From: Anisodus tanguticus
Taxonomy: Eukaryota > Streptophyta > Magnoliopsida > Solanales > Solanaceae
Direction: 5' to 3'
NCBI GenBank assembly: GCA_034509755.1
Contig: CM067541.1
Coordinates: 9,908,001-9,972,000, forward strand
DNA: 64,000 bases
The position numbers and the translations under genes are program-made. Below are positions 35,936-48,100 of the stretch, one piece after another (position 1 is the first letter of the stretch; the number at the start of each line of letters is the position of its first letter). The notes beneath the pieces were generated by a model, which worked only from the letters and a program-made list of their open reading frames with translations, was not told where the DNA came from and ran no database searches.

Positions 35936-36318
35936 ATGCCCGATTCTTGATACATTGATTTTACTTTAATTTGAGTTTGGCGTAATGTGAAAGTTGTTTC
36001 AAAGGGGCTGGACTACCAAAGAGGGAGAAATGAAACAGCCGATTTACACAGAGTAACACACACCCACAAACACATATTTATATGTTTGTGTTTTGTGTAT
36101 AAATCAAGAGAGACACGGCAGACACACGAAGAGATATGAACGGTTTGGTTGGGTTCGGTGTTACAAGTGAATTACTGGAATGTTATAACGCAACACAAGT
36201 GGATGGATGGTGGCTTTTATTAGGCAAAAAGTTTTTGACCAAAATGGTCCAAAAAGAAAGGAAAGAAACAAAAAAGATTAAGGTTACTATTATTTTTTTT
36301 AAAAATGGAAAGAACTAA
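35936..36318. other. Likely ITPK upstream region, no gene
   Basis: No coding sequence recognised. Includes a CACACA/TGTTTGTGTTTTG stretch near 36060-36100. A promoter for the minus-strand gene is expected here or in the minisatellite, but no core element was assigned. Confidence 0.4.
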
Positions 36319-36770
36319 GGGGTCGATTGATGGTTGAATCAATAGAGTAATGCCGGTATTAAGAATATATTGATTATTGATTATGTATGAGAGGATTTAT
36401 ATAGTATCTTACGTAGATATTAGTTATTTATGATTTAGTTATTCATGGATTAGTTATGTGAATTTCTAAATTCTAAATCAAATATCATATTAATTTTATG
36501 CATGAATAACTTACTTACTAACCAGCTATCAAACATGGTATTACTACCTGCATAACTCACTTCCAAACCAATTTGGTTGGATAAGGGATAACAATTCGAG
36601 ATAAAATGCTAAATTATTTTATCTCGCGTTTGGTTATGATATTAATTAATCCAGAAGAACCATTTTGTACTAAAATGGTGGAATTGGTTATCTCATTTGT
36701 AACATAGAATGTGTAATAGCTAATTCATGAGATATTTTTATCTATCTCATTCCACTATCCAAACAACCCC
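36319..36770. mobile_element. Tourist-like MITE (PIF/Harbinger type), 452 bp
   Basis: Terminal inverted repeats GGGGTCGATTGATGG (left) and, in complement, GGGGTTGTTTGGATAG (right). TAA flanks both ends (36316-36318 and 36771-36773), the usual Tourist target duplication. AT-rich, non-coding. Confidence 0.7.
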
Positions 36771-37176
36771 TAAATAAAAATTTTAATATCTTTCATAAGC
36801 TATCCGACTAAAATACGCATGAAGAACAAATTTTTTTGTGGCAAATATCTATACCAAACCAAGTATTACTTAACCATAGTAGTTATAAATTAAAGTGAAA
36901 ATATATATTATTTAACAATGATTAAGTGATAAATGAGTATATGAAAGACACTTCTTTTGTATTCATCAATTTTGGACTAACTTGGTTATAAGTTTTTACC
37001 TCATTTAATTCCTTAAGCGTGTTTTCTTAAATTAGCAAAACTTTTTCGTGTTTCAGTGTTTGTAACCTTCATTGGCACGTTGATAATTAGGAATGCTTTA
37101 AGACACATCCACAATAAGTAAGTAAAATGCATTTCATTGTACATGTTTTTAATGTTACTCTAATAAAAGATAATAT

Positions 37177-38751
37177 TGTTGGAAATTTGCCTTTGGCGGG
37201 AGTTGCGACCGACCAACTTTAACGGCTTAAACACTAGTGTAACGTATGTTGGAGAATCCGGTTCTTCACACATGCATGATCTACTAAGTACGTAGATAAC
37301 CGTAGGGCCAAGAATCGTCAAATTTCATTGAGAAATGAAAGAGATATTGGTTCAAGAAGTAAGGTGTTTGAAGCATGAAAAGTGTAGTATTGTGTGTAAT
37401 TCTCCCTCATCGGTAGAGGAAGAAAGAAGTGTTGTGTATATAAGATTCGAAATTGGTTTGGGGTTTGGGACCCCAAGGGGTATCCCATGTGTTTAAAGGA
37501 GGGAGGACCTAGATGTGCTTCGGTTCGAGGAAAGACCACACGCGCGCCGCCGCCGCCCGCCCATCCGGTCCGGTTCCGGGTTCCGGGTCACGGGTTCTCG
37601 GGTCACGGGCTGTGGGCTGATATTATCTTCTTGGGCCAGAAAACTTTCCCAGAAGTTTCAGATGTACAGTTTGGTCCCTGAAGTTTCCAGAACATCATAA
37701 TTTCGACGGTCAAAAACAGAAATGCCAAGCACTCAATTCAGCCATTTATTTTGGTGAATTACTCCTCCTATAATGGCCAAATCCGTTGGTCTTTCTCCCA
37801 TTTATGTTGGTGACTTTACTACCTCCATAATGGCCATTATTTGGCTATTATGGAGGCGATTTTCAGCGATGATCAGCCCCCTCCCTCACCTATTTAAACA
37901 CCCCCTTACACCATTGTTGAAAAAGAAGAATGAAAAAAAGAGATGCAGCAAAACAGTGCACGAAAATACACAACCAAAATAGTTTTCTTCCTACAACTTC
38001 CAAGCATCATTTCGTTACTCAATATTCTTCACGGTAGCTCTTGAGTTTCCTTTGCTCAAGGGTTCCATTCTTTGTTTTATCTTGGGAGACAAATTGTCCG
38101 GGACGTATAAAGGATACATACGGGGCAATATTGTCTTAAGGACAGAGTGCCACACTCGACTCAGCATAAACCAGTTTCCATTTTTCAGTCTTCAACAAAA
38201 TCGTAATTTCAGTTTTGTTGTTAGATTGTAATTTCAGATTCCATGTTGAATTATTGAAATCTTTGTTTATCCTTTCGAATACTTGTAATAGTTAAATACT
38301 TCCCGTACTGCTTTATAAAGTACCATAAAGAGAAAAATCTCCCAACAACCATAAAGAGAAAAATCTCAAAATACACAACCAAAATAGTTTTCTTCCTACA
38401 ACTTCCAAGCATCATTTCGTTACTCAATATTCTTCACGGTAGCTCTTGAGTTTCCTTTGCTCAAGGGTTCCATTGCTGTTTTATCTTGGGAGACAAATTG
38501 TCCGGGACGTATAAAGGATACATACGGGGCAATATTGTCTTAAGGACAGAGTGCCACACTCGACTCAGCATAAACCAGTTTCCATTTTTCAGTCTTCAAC
38601 AAAATCGTAATTTCAGTTTTGTTGTTAGATTGTAATTTCAGATTCCATGTTGAATTATTGAAATCTTTGTTTATCCTTTCGAATACTTGTAATAGTTAAA
38701 TACTTCCCGTACTGCTTTATAAAGTACTATAAAGAGAAAAATCTCCCAACA
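37177..38751 (+). repeat. 5' LTR of element F with a 404-bp internal tandem duplication
   Basis: The LTR end sequence CCCAACA occurs twice (38347 and 38751) because a 404-bp segment is duplicated: AAAATACACAACC starts at 37964 and again at 38368. The 3' LTR (42941-44220) has a single copy. TATA-like sites: TATTTAAA near 37896 and TATAAAG at 38106. Confidence 0.85.
37964..38751 (+). repeat. Tandem duplication, 404-bp period, of the LTR R/U5 part
   Basis: Two nearly identical copies, 37964-38367 and 38368-38751. The junction contains ATAAAGAGAAAAATCTC twice, suggesting slippage or unequal exchange at that short repeat. Confidence 0.9.
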
Positions 38752-38766
38752 ACTTAAGACAATATT
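38752..38766 (+). other. Position of the primer-binding site of element F, complementary to its own LTR
   Basis: The sequence right after the 5' LTR, ACTTAAGACAATATT, does not resemble the usual tRNA-Met site. Bases 38753-38766 are the exact complement of AATATTGTCTTAAG, present in the LTR at 38127-38140, 38531-38544 and 44000-44013, about 20-35 bp downstream of a TATAAAG. Confidence 0.5.
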
Positions 38767-38795
38767 TGTATTGTATTACTATTAGTATTCGAAAG

Positions 38796-41700
38796 ATGTC
38801 GGTCAAAAGTTGTGTGACCAAATCTGGATATGGAAATGGTTTTCTGGTAGAAGAGAGTGATGATGATGAACGTGTTCATGGTGTCACCGCTACCAAGCGG
38901 TGGAAACAAGCGCTCTCGAAAGCCCGAGGATGTCAAGCGGGACAAGAGGAGAAGGCGAAGATGTTATTCTATCTTGTAGCAGAAGGCCTATATCTCGTCC
39001 CGGACAAAGGATCCGAATAATGGTGAGAAGGAAATGGACACTCGGTCGATGAAGTGACCGAAGTGAGCGTAATCCGAAATTGGGATAAGTATTTTTCTTA
39101 CTTGTCAAGAATAAGGATTAAATGATAAGTATTTTTCTTACTTGTCAAGAATAAAGATTAAATTATGTCGATTAAAAATGGATTAAAGTAAGGAGGAATA
39201 TGAAAATAATTTATATTCCTTACGCTTTAACAAATCAGAAGTTTAATCTCATCTTCTTTTCCGTTTAAAGATTGGATTTGGTAAACGACTTAAAAAGATC
39301 CGTTCTTTTAAGTGTAATAATTAAAAGTGTGTAAAGTATGTCGCACATACAATGGAGAAAGATCCACTAATCGTGCGAAAACTCTTACCACTCTTAAGTA
39401 AGCGCCAAGAATTATCTGGGCACCAATCTTAACGGAAGGAGTCTAAAAGCTAAAGACGTTGAGCCTGTCATACTATTTGGCAGAAGATCCTTCATAGGAT
39501 GATATTGGACACTCAGTCACATAAAGCCTCCGGGCGACTGGAGTGGGCCAAAATTCCTTTGATAGGATGACATTGGACACTCAGTTAAATAAAGCCTCCG
39601 GGCGACTGGAGTAGGCCAAAATTCCTTTGATATGATGATATTGGACACTCAGTCATAGAAAGCCTCCGGGCGACTGGAGTGGTGCCAGAATTCATTTCAT
39701 AGGAAAAGTAATGGACACCTAGTAAGGTGGGCCAGAGTTTTCAGGTCCTAAATGATCTGAAGGCCTAAATAAAGGCAGTAAAGAAATTGGACACTCAGTC
39801 TGCCAAAGCAACTGCAGTGGGCCAAAGTATCGCGATCACATATGATCCGGTTACACCCTAACCACGGGCAAAAGGTTGTTCATGTGAAGCAACGCCACCT
39901 CTAAAGTAGAAGGGTTGGAGAGGTTGTCCTCAATAGGACTTCAGGGAATGAGATCACTCTAAGATGAGGTGATACATGTCCCTAACTTGGTTTAAGGGAC
40001 GCTGTTGGTCAAGCTAGTTTGAGACTAGTCCAATAGGTCTGTAATAACTAAGAATGATACAGTACGTTTGTAGCCAAATGAATGATATATTTGTAATCCG
40101 TGCATCTATGCCATCATAGATTAAGACACGTTAAATAGCAAGTCATTCAAAAGCTAACGATGTTGAGATTGTTGCCTTCTGTCGACAAAAACCCTCAAAA
40201 TAAATGTGAGGTAGATGAAGAGGCAAAATCACCTTTCCAAATTCCGTCAAGGGAATAGCGAAAGAAGCACCGCTCCTCTAGAACTTAGTCACACCTAATT
40301 GGGTGATTTGAAGTTTATACAAAATAGAGGGGGGAGACAAGTACGTTGTGATCTTCATTGATGATGGTACAACGTATGGAATCCTTTGTTTGTTGAAAAG
40401 CAAAGATGAAGTTGTTGAAGCGGATAAGCGCTACAAAGCAGAAGTTGAATCAACTAAACCTACGAATTGAGAAATTCGTAGTGATAGAGGGGGAGAATGT
40501 GAAGCATCGTTCATTAAACGACTGCTCATTACTCACCTCAGTCTAACGGTGTTAGCCAAGCGCAAACCCGTACGCCTAAATTATGTAGGGCAAGGCGATC
40601 CTTACCGCTAATGCGATTCTCAACAGAACTCCGCATAAGGATAAGGATAAGGATAACTCTCCGTGTGAGACATGGAAATGATCTCACATACAAAAGTTGT
40701 GATGTGGGATGGCTTGGTAGAAGTTGGACTACCGAGACAGGTCAAGTTCGACCTAAGACTGTAGATTGCATATCCACCTTTGGATCCGTAAATAACGATG
40801 AGTGCGATCGCCTCTTGGCATCAAAGAATGTGAATTCTTTTAAGATAGCTTTCCTTGAAAAAAGGAAAAAGGAGTAATTGCTCAAGGTTAACAAGAACCC
40901 ACGAGGGCTCGATTTGTCCGGAACTAGACGTTCCGTATCTACAGGACTCGAAAGTTCTTCGGCTATCCAGGAACTTAATATTCCAGATCTGAGAACTCGG
41001 GGATTCTAGATGTTGAAGCGAGACGGAGCAAAGAAGGGGACAAAGACTTGTTCCAGTCCTTCTAGCTTGTATGGTTAAGAATGAACCATGGACAATTAAC
41101 AAATAATTGTCATCTCCAAAAGCCTTGCTTTGGAAAGAAGCTAAAGAAAGAAATAGATTCTATCATATAGAACCATACTTGCGTAATGGTTGATCTTCCT
41201 CAGGAAAAGAACCTTTGGGTTGTAAAAAGTGCTCCCTCGAGAGTAGTTTCACATCCGGGGCCATTGTAGTCTTACATGGCATGGGTGTTGAAACGACCTT
41301 CCCAACCGGAGAGTTGGAAGAAGAGGATCGAATTGGTTTCTTTGAACTGTTGGGATTCTTCCGAACTTTCATTTTGGTCCCCGAAATGTTAACATTTTGG
41401 TCCGAAAGTCTCGGATAAAACGAAACAATGAATCGATCACGAAACATTGACTCGAAGTTAGAAAGCCAACGGTTGGAAAACCAACGGTCTTAGAGTGAAA
41501 ATCATATTGAAACAAAGTCTTGATATGAAAGATATGAGTATCACAAATGACATCTTAGGAATTGGATTTCTAAGACATCTAACGGGATGGTCGATAGTTG
41601 ACGAGTCTCGTTGAAGCCACCAATGGATATGAATCATAGAACTGATTGGAATCATGGTGCACCCATAGACAAGGAGCGATATGCTCGGGTCACGTGTAGT

Positions 41701-42930
41701 TCAATGTATTGTACACACTACAACCGACACGGTATCGTCCAACAAACAGATCGGTTGAACTAAGGTTCAGCGATGATCTTAATACATGATCAATAGAAGG
41801 CGTTAAGTCGGATATGACGATATACGAATTATTCGCTTATCTACGGATTATAGTATTCGGATGTCCAGCGGTTACGAGAGAACACGGTGATGCAACCGGA
41901 CATCGATCCGAAGAACACCAAAGCCACAAGTAAATGTGTATGGTGGTTCTTGGAAAATCCTCTAAGCAAACTTGCATCAACCAATTCATGATGGTATCGG
42001 AGTTTATCGCTTTATACAAAGCATGAAAGAAGTTGAGTAACTTCACGACTCATTAGAGGACGTCCCTTATTGGGAGAAACCCATGCCTTCAGCAGTTATA
42101 CATCGTGGCTAGCCGATCGGCTTTAGGAAGGACACGGATGACGGCGTACGGACATATCTGTCACGATCCGTCGGAGACATAAGACCGTATGGCGAGTTGA
42201 TCATCACGGGTGTCACTTCCTTATTTACTAACTAAGGGACTACCCGGAGATCAAGTGTTCGCTGCTGTCTAGGGGAATGGGCTTAAAACCCAAAATATAC
42301 GGACCAATACGGTGGAAACCCGGCCTTACGAACCTGGAGATCCCGGTAATTTGGTTCAATGGGAAAACTAAGTTGTAAAGGTTCGGTTGATCGCTTCGGT
42401 GGAGGCATGAGCACTTCGGATAGTGATTTCGAAAAGAAACACCAAATCCAAAGCCGTTCCCGTGATAGACGTTAAGTGCTATCTGCAGTATGGGTAAAGG
42501 TTAAGTTTTCAAAACCGTAATGATCCTCAACGAGTTGAGGTTAGGTCTTTGGGAAACTTTTAATGGTTCCTAACACTTGTGAAGTGGGGTATAGCAGGAT
42601 ACCTTGTAGGAGACCACCTATTTAAGTGCGAGGACGGGCCGCCTCAAATTGAACGCACTTAAGAATCCAAGACGTTGTCCATGGCCAAAACGGACAAAAC
42701 ATTACGAAGAAGAGAGTAAGGGAATTTGTTGTGTTGGTACCGTTGTCTTGTCTTACACTAAACACTGACGGTTCAAGACATCACGTTTACCGTGCAGTAA
42801 GTAAGTCCGATGGTATTCAACTATGGAAGGTTCAAAGCCGAGGCTACCTCTCCTTATGCAACATCGGTCCGCATTTGAAATATTGCTTGGAAATGAAAAG
42901 ACACCATGTGAGTGCGCCAAAATCTCTTTC
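38796..42930 (+). pseudogene. Wrecked gag-pol interior of element F
   Basis: Plus-strand scraps of a copia polyprotein: 40330-40500 integrase-like (KYVVIFIDDGTTYG, RSDRGGECEASF); 40755-40877 a KTVDCI-containing integrase end; about 41030-41450 start of RT-like linker (SSPKALLWKEAKE); 41860-42300 RNase H-like end with scattered stops (SSKQTCINQFMMVSEFIALY). RT catalytic motifs were not found. A leader ORF at 38796-39020 (MSVKSCVTKSGYGN) is unassigned. No frame stays open beyond about 95 codons. Confidence 0.65.
39480..39840 (+). repeat. 68-bp tandem repeats in element F
   Basis: TTGGACACTCAGT recurs at 39505, 39573 and 39641 (68-bp period) with CCTCCGGGCGACTGGAGT in each unit; decayed units follow at about 39710 and 39787. 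Confidence 0.85.
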
Positions 42931-42940
42931 AAGAGGGGAT

Positions 42941-44220
42941 TGTTGGAAATTTGCCTTTGGCGGGAGTTGCGACCGACCAACTTTAACGGCTTAAACACTA
43001 GTGTAACGTATGTTGGAGAATCCGGTTCTTCACACATGCATGATCTACTAAGTACGTAGATAACCGTAGGGTCAAGAATCGTCAAATTTCATTGAGAAAT
43101 GAAAGAGATATTGGTTCAAGAAGTAAGGTGTTTGAAGCATGAAAAGTGTGGTATTGTGTGTAATTCTCCCTCATCTGTAGAGGAAGAAAGAAGTGTTGTG
43201 TATATAAGATTCGAAATTGGTTTGGGGTTTGGGACCCCAAGGGGTATCCCATGTGTTTAAAGGATGGAGGACCTAGATGTGCTTCGGTTCGAGGAAAGAC
43301 CACATGCGCGCCGCCGCCGCCCGCCCGTCCCGTCCGGTCCGGTTCTGGTTCCGAGTTCCGGGTTCTCGGGTTCTCGGGTCACGGGTCGTGGGTCGTGGGC
43401 TGTGGGTCTTCTGATATTATCTTTTTGGGCCAGAAAACTTTGCCAGAAGTACAGTTTGATCCCAGAAGTTTCAGATATACGATTTGGACCGAGAATTCTT
43501 TCGGATGTACAGTTTGGTCCCTGAAGTTTCAAGATGTACAGTTTGGTCCCTGAAGTTTCCAGAACATCATAATTTCGACGGTCAAAAACAGAAATGCCAA
43601 GCACTCAATTCAGCCATTTATTTTGGCTGAATTACTCCTCCTATAATGGCCAAATCCGTTGGTCTTTCTCCCATTTATGTTGGTGACTTTACTACCTCCA
43701 TAATGGCCATTATTTGGCTATTATGGAGGCAGTTTTCAGGCAGTGATCAGCCCCCTCCCTCACCTATTTAAACACCCCCTTACACCATTGTTGAAAAAGA
43801 AGAATGAAAAAAAGAGATGCAGCAAAACAGTGCACGAAAATACACAACCAAAATAGTTTTCTTCCTACAACTTCCAAGCATCATTTCGTTACTCAATATT
43901 CTTCACGGTAGCTCTTGAGTTTCCTTTGCTCAAGGGTTCCATTGTTGTTTTATCTTGGGAGACAAATTGTCCAGGACGTATAAAGGATACATACGGGGCA
44001 ATATTGTCTTAAGGACTGAGTGCCACACTCGACTCAGCATAAACCAGTTTCCATTTTTCAGTCTTCAACAAAATCGTAATTTCAGTTTTGTTGTTAGATT
44101 GTAATTTCAGATTCCATGTTGAATTATTGAAATCTTTGTTTATCCTTTTGAATACTTGTAATAGTTAAATACTTCCCGTACTGCTTTATAAAGTACCATA
44201 AAAAGAAAAATCTCCCAACA
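42941..44220 (+). repeat. 3' LTR of element F
   Basis: 1,280 bp, TGTTGG...CCCAACA, directly after the polypurine tract. TATA-like sites: CCTATTTAAAC at about 43762 and TATAAAG at 43979-43985. It includes a GC-rich block (43300-43400) and repeats of CAGTTTGGTCCCTGAAGTTT (43510-43560). Confidence 0.9.
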
Positions 44221-44225
44221 AATAT

Positions 44226-44934
44226 AAGATTAGAGGGTAAAGTTCTATTGTGGTAGTTGGCAATCACATTTTCAAATGCTTAAAACTATTTACAATAATC
44301 ATGATTGGAGATTAAAATAATTTGTTCTAGGATCATGATGTGTAATAAGTTCTAACCCTTGTTAACTTTGCAAAGTTTTAGCAAAATGAACATATTAACG
44401 TGGAATAATTCATATTTTGAACAGTTTAATTTTCTAGAAATTAAATAGACTTCAAGAGTTATAATACCTGGTGTTCATGTGCTTCACGTGGAATAACTCA
44501 ACCATACTCAGCTATGTCAATTATAATTTCCTAATGTCAATTGCCAACTTGTCAGGACACGAGAAAAAAATGTAATTTGATTGCGTTGTTTTATTTTGTA
44601 GTAGTATGTAAGTAGTTACAAAATCAACATATTTTAACAAGAAAAAAAGACACGTTTGCTTTCAATGACAAACAAGATTTACAAATCCAACATTTTTTTT
44701 TTGTTAATTAATTTATTTATAATTATTCATTTGAGACTTTCCTCATAGTGCACGGCTATATTTTAACTAATAGTATTGTGTCGTGCTTGAGGAATGATTG
44801 AATTTGAGGCAATTATTTCACCTTTTTAGCAAAAAACAATGTCAAAAATCAAAATCATAGTATTTATTTTTTTTACGCTGAGAAATACCAACTCAATTTG
44901 CTTTCCTTTTACGCTACAACTTTTCAATTCTATA
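44226..44934. other. AT-rich spacer between elements F and G
   Basis: No coding or repeat structure recognised. Confidence 0.5.
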
Positions 44935-44939
44935 GGGCG

Positions 44940-45134
44940 TATTAGCGAATATTCTCTGTATATTTTGTAATTTTGATATATGTATATTTAAGGTAACTTA
45001 GGATTCTAATTGTATTAGGAATCAACCTTTGTAAGGTAAGTTAGGATTCGTACCATATTAGAAATCAACATTTGTACAGCTATATATATTGTGAATAATA
45101 AAGGAATCCCTAAGGAAAATTATTCTATCTTTCA
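44940..45134 (+). repeat. 5' LTR of element G
   Basis: 195 bp, TATTAGCGAATATTCTCTG to CTATCTTTCA. Confidence 0.9.
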
Positions 45135-45147
45135 TGGTATCAGAACC
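45135..45147 (+). other. Primer-binding site of element G
   Basis: TGGTATCAGAACC, one base off the initiator tRNA-Met complement TGGTATCAGAGCC, with no gap to the LTR. Confidence 0.85.
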
Positions 45148-45155
45148 AGTCCCGC

Positions 45156-48100
45156 AGCCTGCGAATTTCCAGTGGGGCAATGGTGGACGGCGGCGACGGT
45201 GGTGGCCCAACCCAGCGAACCGGGCCTCGCCCGCAAGCCCATACCCGGCTGCGGGGCCCGGTTCCAACGACTTTGGTCGGCGGCCTCTTGGGCCCCGCCC
45301 GGCCTCCGGCCCGGGACCACCAGCAGCAACAGCATGCCCACCTGGTTGCATTCCAGTAGCAGCAGCGCCACCCCATCAGCTTGGCCCCAACTGATTTGGG
45401 CCAGGCCTACACCACCGTGAACCTTTAACTGCCCGACGACAATTGGTACATGGACACCGGAGCCACATCTCACCTCACCCAGTCGTCAGGTAACCTATCT
45501 CAACTACGTCAGTTAAAGTGTCCTCAATTTATTACTGTCGGCAATGGTCATCGCATTCCAATTGAAGGTTACGGTAACACACACACCAAACATTCACATC
45601 CGCCCTTCTCCCTAAACCACGTCCTATACACACCTAACATCATTAAAAACTTAATCTCCGTTAGAAAATTCACTAGCAATAATTCTGTGTCTGTCGAATT
45701 GACCCTTTTGGTTTTTCTGTGAAGGAACTTAATATGGGGAAAATTCTTACACGCTGCAATAGTGTGGGAGACCTCTACCCATTCACTCAATCTTCCGATG
45801 TCAGACCGCAAACACCTCTATCCATTGCGACGATTTCTCCCTCAACTTGGCACAACAGACTCGGACACCCCGGAGACCCAGTTTTTACTTTTCTTAGGAC
45901 TTCTAAGCGTATTCAATGTAATAATGGGAAAATTGTCCACCATTGTTTTTCTTGTCCACTAGGCAAACATACTCGTCTTCCATTTATGTCATCAAACAGT
46001 TTTACTTTTTCTCCCTTTGATATTGTTCATGCTGATTTGTGGACATCTCCGATTGTTAGCTCTTTGGGTCATAAATTCTATCTAGTATTCTTGGATGATT
46101 TTTCACATTTTATCTGGATTTACCCATTGAAATTCAAATATGAAATTTTTCCAAAATTCCTCGAGTTTCAAAAATTCATTAAAACACAATTTGAAAAATC
46201 TATCAAATCATTCCAATGTGATAATGGACATGAATTTAATAACTCGACATTTCACAATTTCTGTTCTAAACGAGGCATGGTTTTTCATTTTTCTTGTCCA
46301 TGTACTTCTTCCCAAAACGGAAAGGCTGAAAGAATTATACGTATCATCAATAACATGGTTCACACACTTATGTTTCATGCCTGCCTACCACCGCCTTTTT
46401 GGGTCTATGTTGTCAAAATGGTAGAATCCCTTCTTAATATTTTACCAACTAGCACACTCCAAAATAAGACCCCTACCGAAATCTTATACCGTAGGCTACC
46501 ATCATATGATCACCTACGTATTTTTAGATACTTATGCTACCCCAACATGGCCTCCACTGCACCTCACAAACTTGCCCCTCGCACTCTGCCATGTGTCTTC
46601 CTTGGTCTATCTCCTAATCATCGGGGCTACTTGTGCTATGACATTGCTACTCGCAAAATCATCGTCTCCCGTCACGTCACCTTTGACGAGACAACCTTTC
46701 CTTTTTCAAATCTCCGAAAATTTCAGACCACCAATTACATCTTTCTCGATGAACTAAGTCTGTCCCCGGTCATCCAAAATCTATACCAACAGCAGCCCAC
46801 TGTTCCGACAATCTCGCCAATGTCCAACACCACCCCAATAGCTCCCTGCTCACCCCTACAACCCCCAGTCGAGTCACCTACACCACCAGCGACAATGTTG
46901 CCCATCACTCCCCAATCGATCCCCGCGATTCTAGCGGTTTTCCGATCCAAAGACACGGTCCGAAAACTCCCGGTCCCAATTGAATCTGTTGCCCACTGGT
47001 CCAGAACTAGTGGACCAGCAACCTCCCAGCCCTGACCCACCACCACTGTCATCTCATCGCATGGAGACTCGTGCACAACACAGGATCTTCAAACCCAAGG
47101 TTCACTTCAATCTCTTCACACAAACCTTATCACCCATTCAAAAAATCCAAAACTAGCAAAACTAGACCCAAATTGGAATGCGGCCATGTGCGAGGAATTT
47201 AACGCTTTAACCAAGCAGAACACTTGGGATTTGGTACCTAGACCCGAAGGTGTGAATGTTATCCGGTGTATGTGGCTATTTCGGCACAAGTTCAGAGACA
47301 GTGGTGACTTGTAGAGGTATAAGGCAAGACTAGTTGCCAATGGCACTAATCAGCAGGAGGGTATTGATTGTTGTGAGACATTCAGTCAGGTTGTTAAACT
47401 GGCCACTATTCGGACTGTTCTCAGTATTGCTATAGGCATGCATTGGCCGATTCATCAGCTTGATGTCAAGAATGCATTTCTTCATGGGGATTTGAAAGAG
47501 ATTGTGTACAGGCATCAGCCTCCTGGCTTTGTTCATCCGGCAGCTCCGCAGTTTGTGTGTCATCTCAGGAAGTCATTGTATGGATTGAAACAGGCACCCC
47601 ACACTTGGTATGATCGTTTTGCTAGGTATCTTCTGCAGTTTGGTTTTGTATGTAGCAGGTGTGATAACTCTCTCTTCACTTTTCACCGAGGTAGCAGCAC
47701 TGCATATTTGCTATTATATGTCGATGACATTGTTTTTACTGCCTCATCTGACAGTTTGAAGAATGAAATCATTGCTCTACTCAAACTGAATTTGCTATGA
47801 CTGACTTGGGCAAACTAAGTTATTTTTTGGGTATATCGGTAATCAGATATGCAGCCACTATGTTCCTTTGTCAGCGTAAGTATGCAGAAGAGATAGTGTA
47901 CAGGGCCAAGATGACAAATTGTAAAATTATGCCAACTCCAGTGGACTCCAAATCCAAGCTTAGTGCCAATGACGGTGCGCCAGTTTCTGATCCCACTCTA
48001 CATCGGAGTCTAGCAGGTGCTCTTCAGGATCTTACATTCACTAGGCCTGATATTGCATATGTCGTTCAGCAAGTGTGTCTGTTCATGCACGAGCCACGAG

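Larger units (their letters stand above)
37177..44220 (+). mobile_element. Copia element F, long LTRs, non-autonomous
   Basis: 7.0 kb with a perfect 5-bp TSD, AATAT at 37172-37176 and 44221-44225. LTRs start TGTTGGAAATTTGCC and end CTCCCAACA. Polypurine tract AAGAGGGGAT at 42931-42940. The LTRs are nearly identical (about three differences in the first 250 bp, read by eye), so insertion was recent. Yet the interior is frameshifted throughout and could not encode any complete retroelement protein. Confidence 0.85.

Noticed and set aside
44221..44225. Reading elements F and G as one composite
   Set aside because: Each has its own perfect TSD (AATAT and GGGCG) and complete termini, so they are separate insertions about 710 bp apart.
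45058..45473. Several overlapping GC-rich frames near 45.2 kb
   Set aside because: They overlap the gag tail of element G; only the plus-strand Gly/Pro frame leading into protease makes sense.
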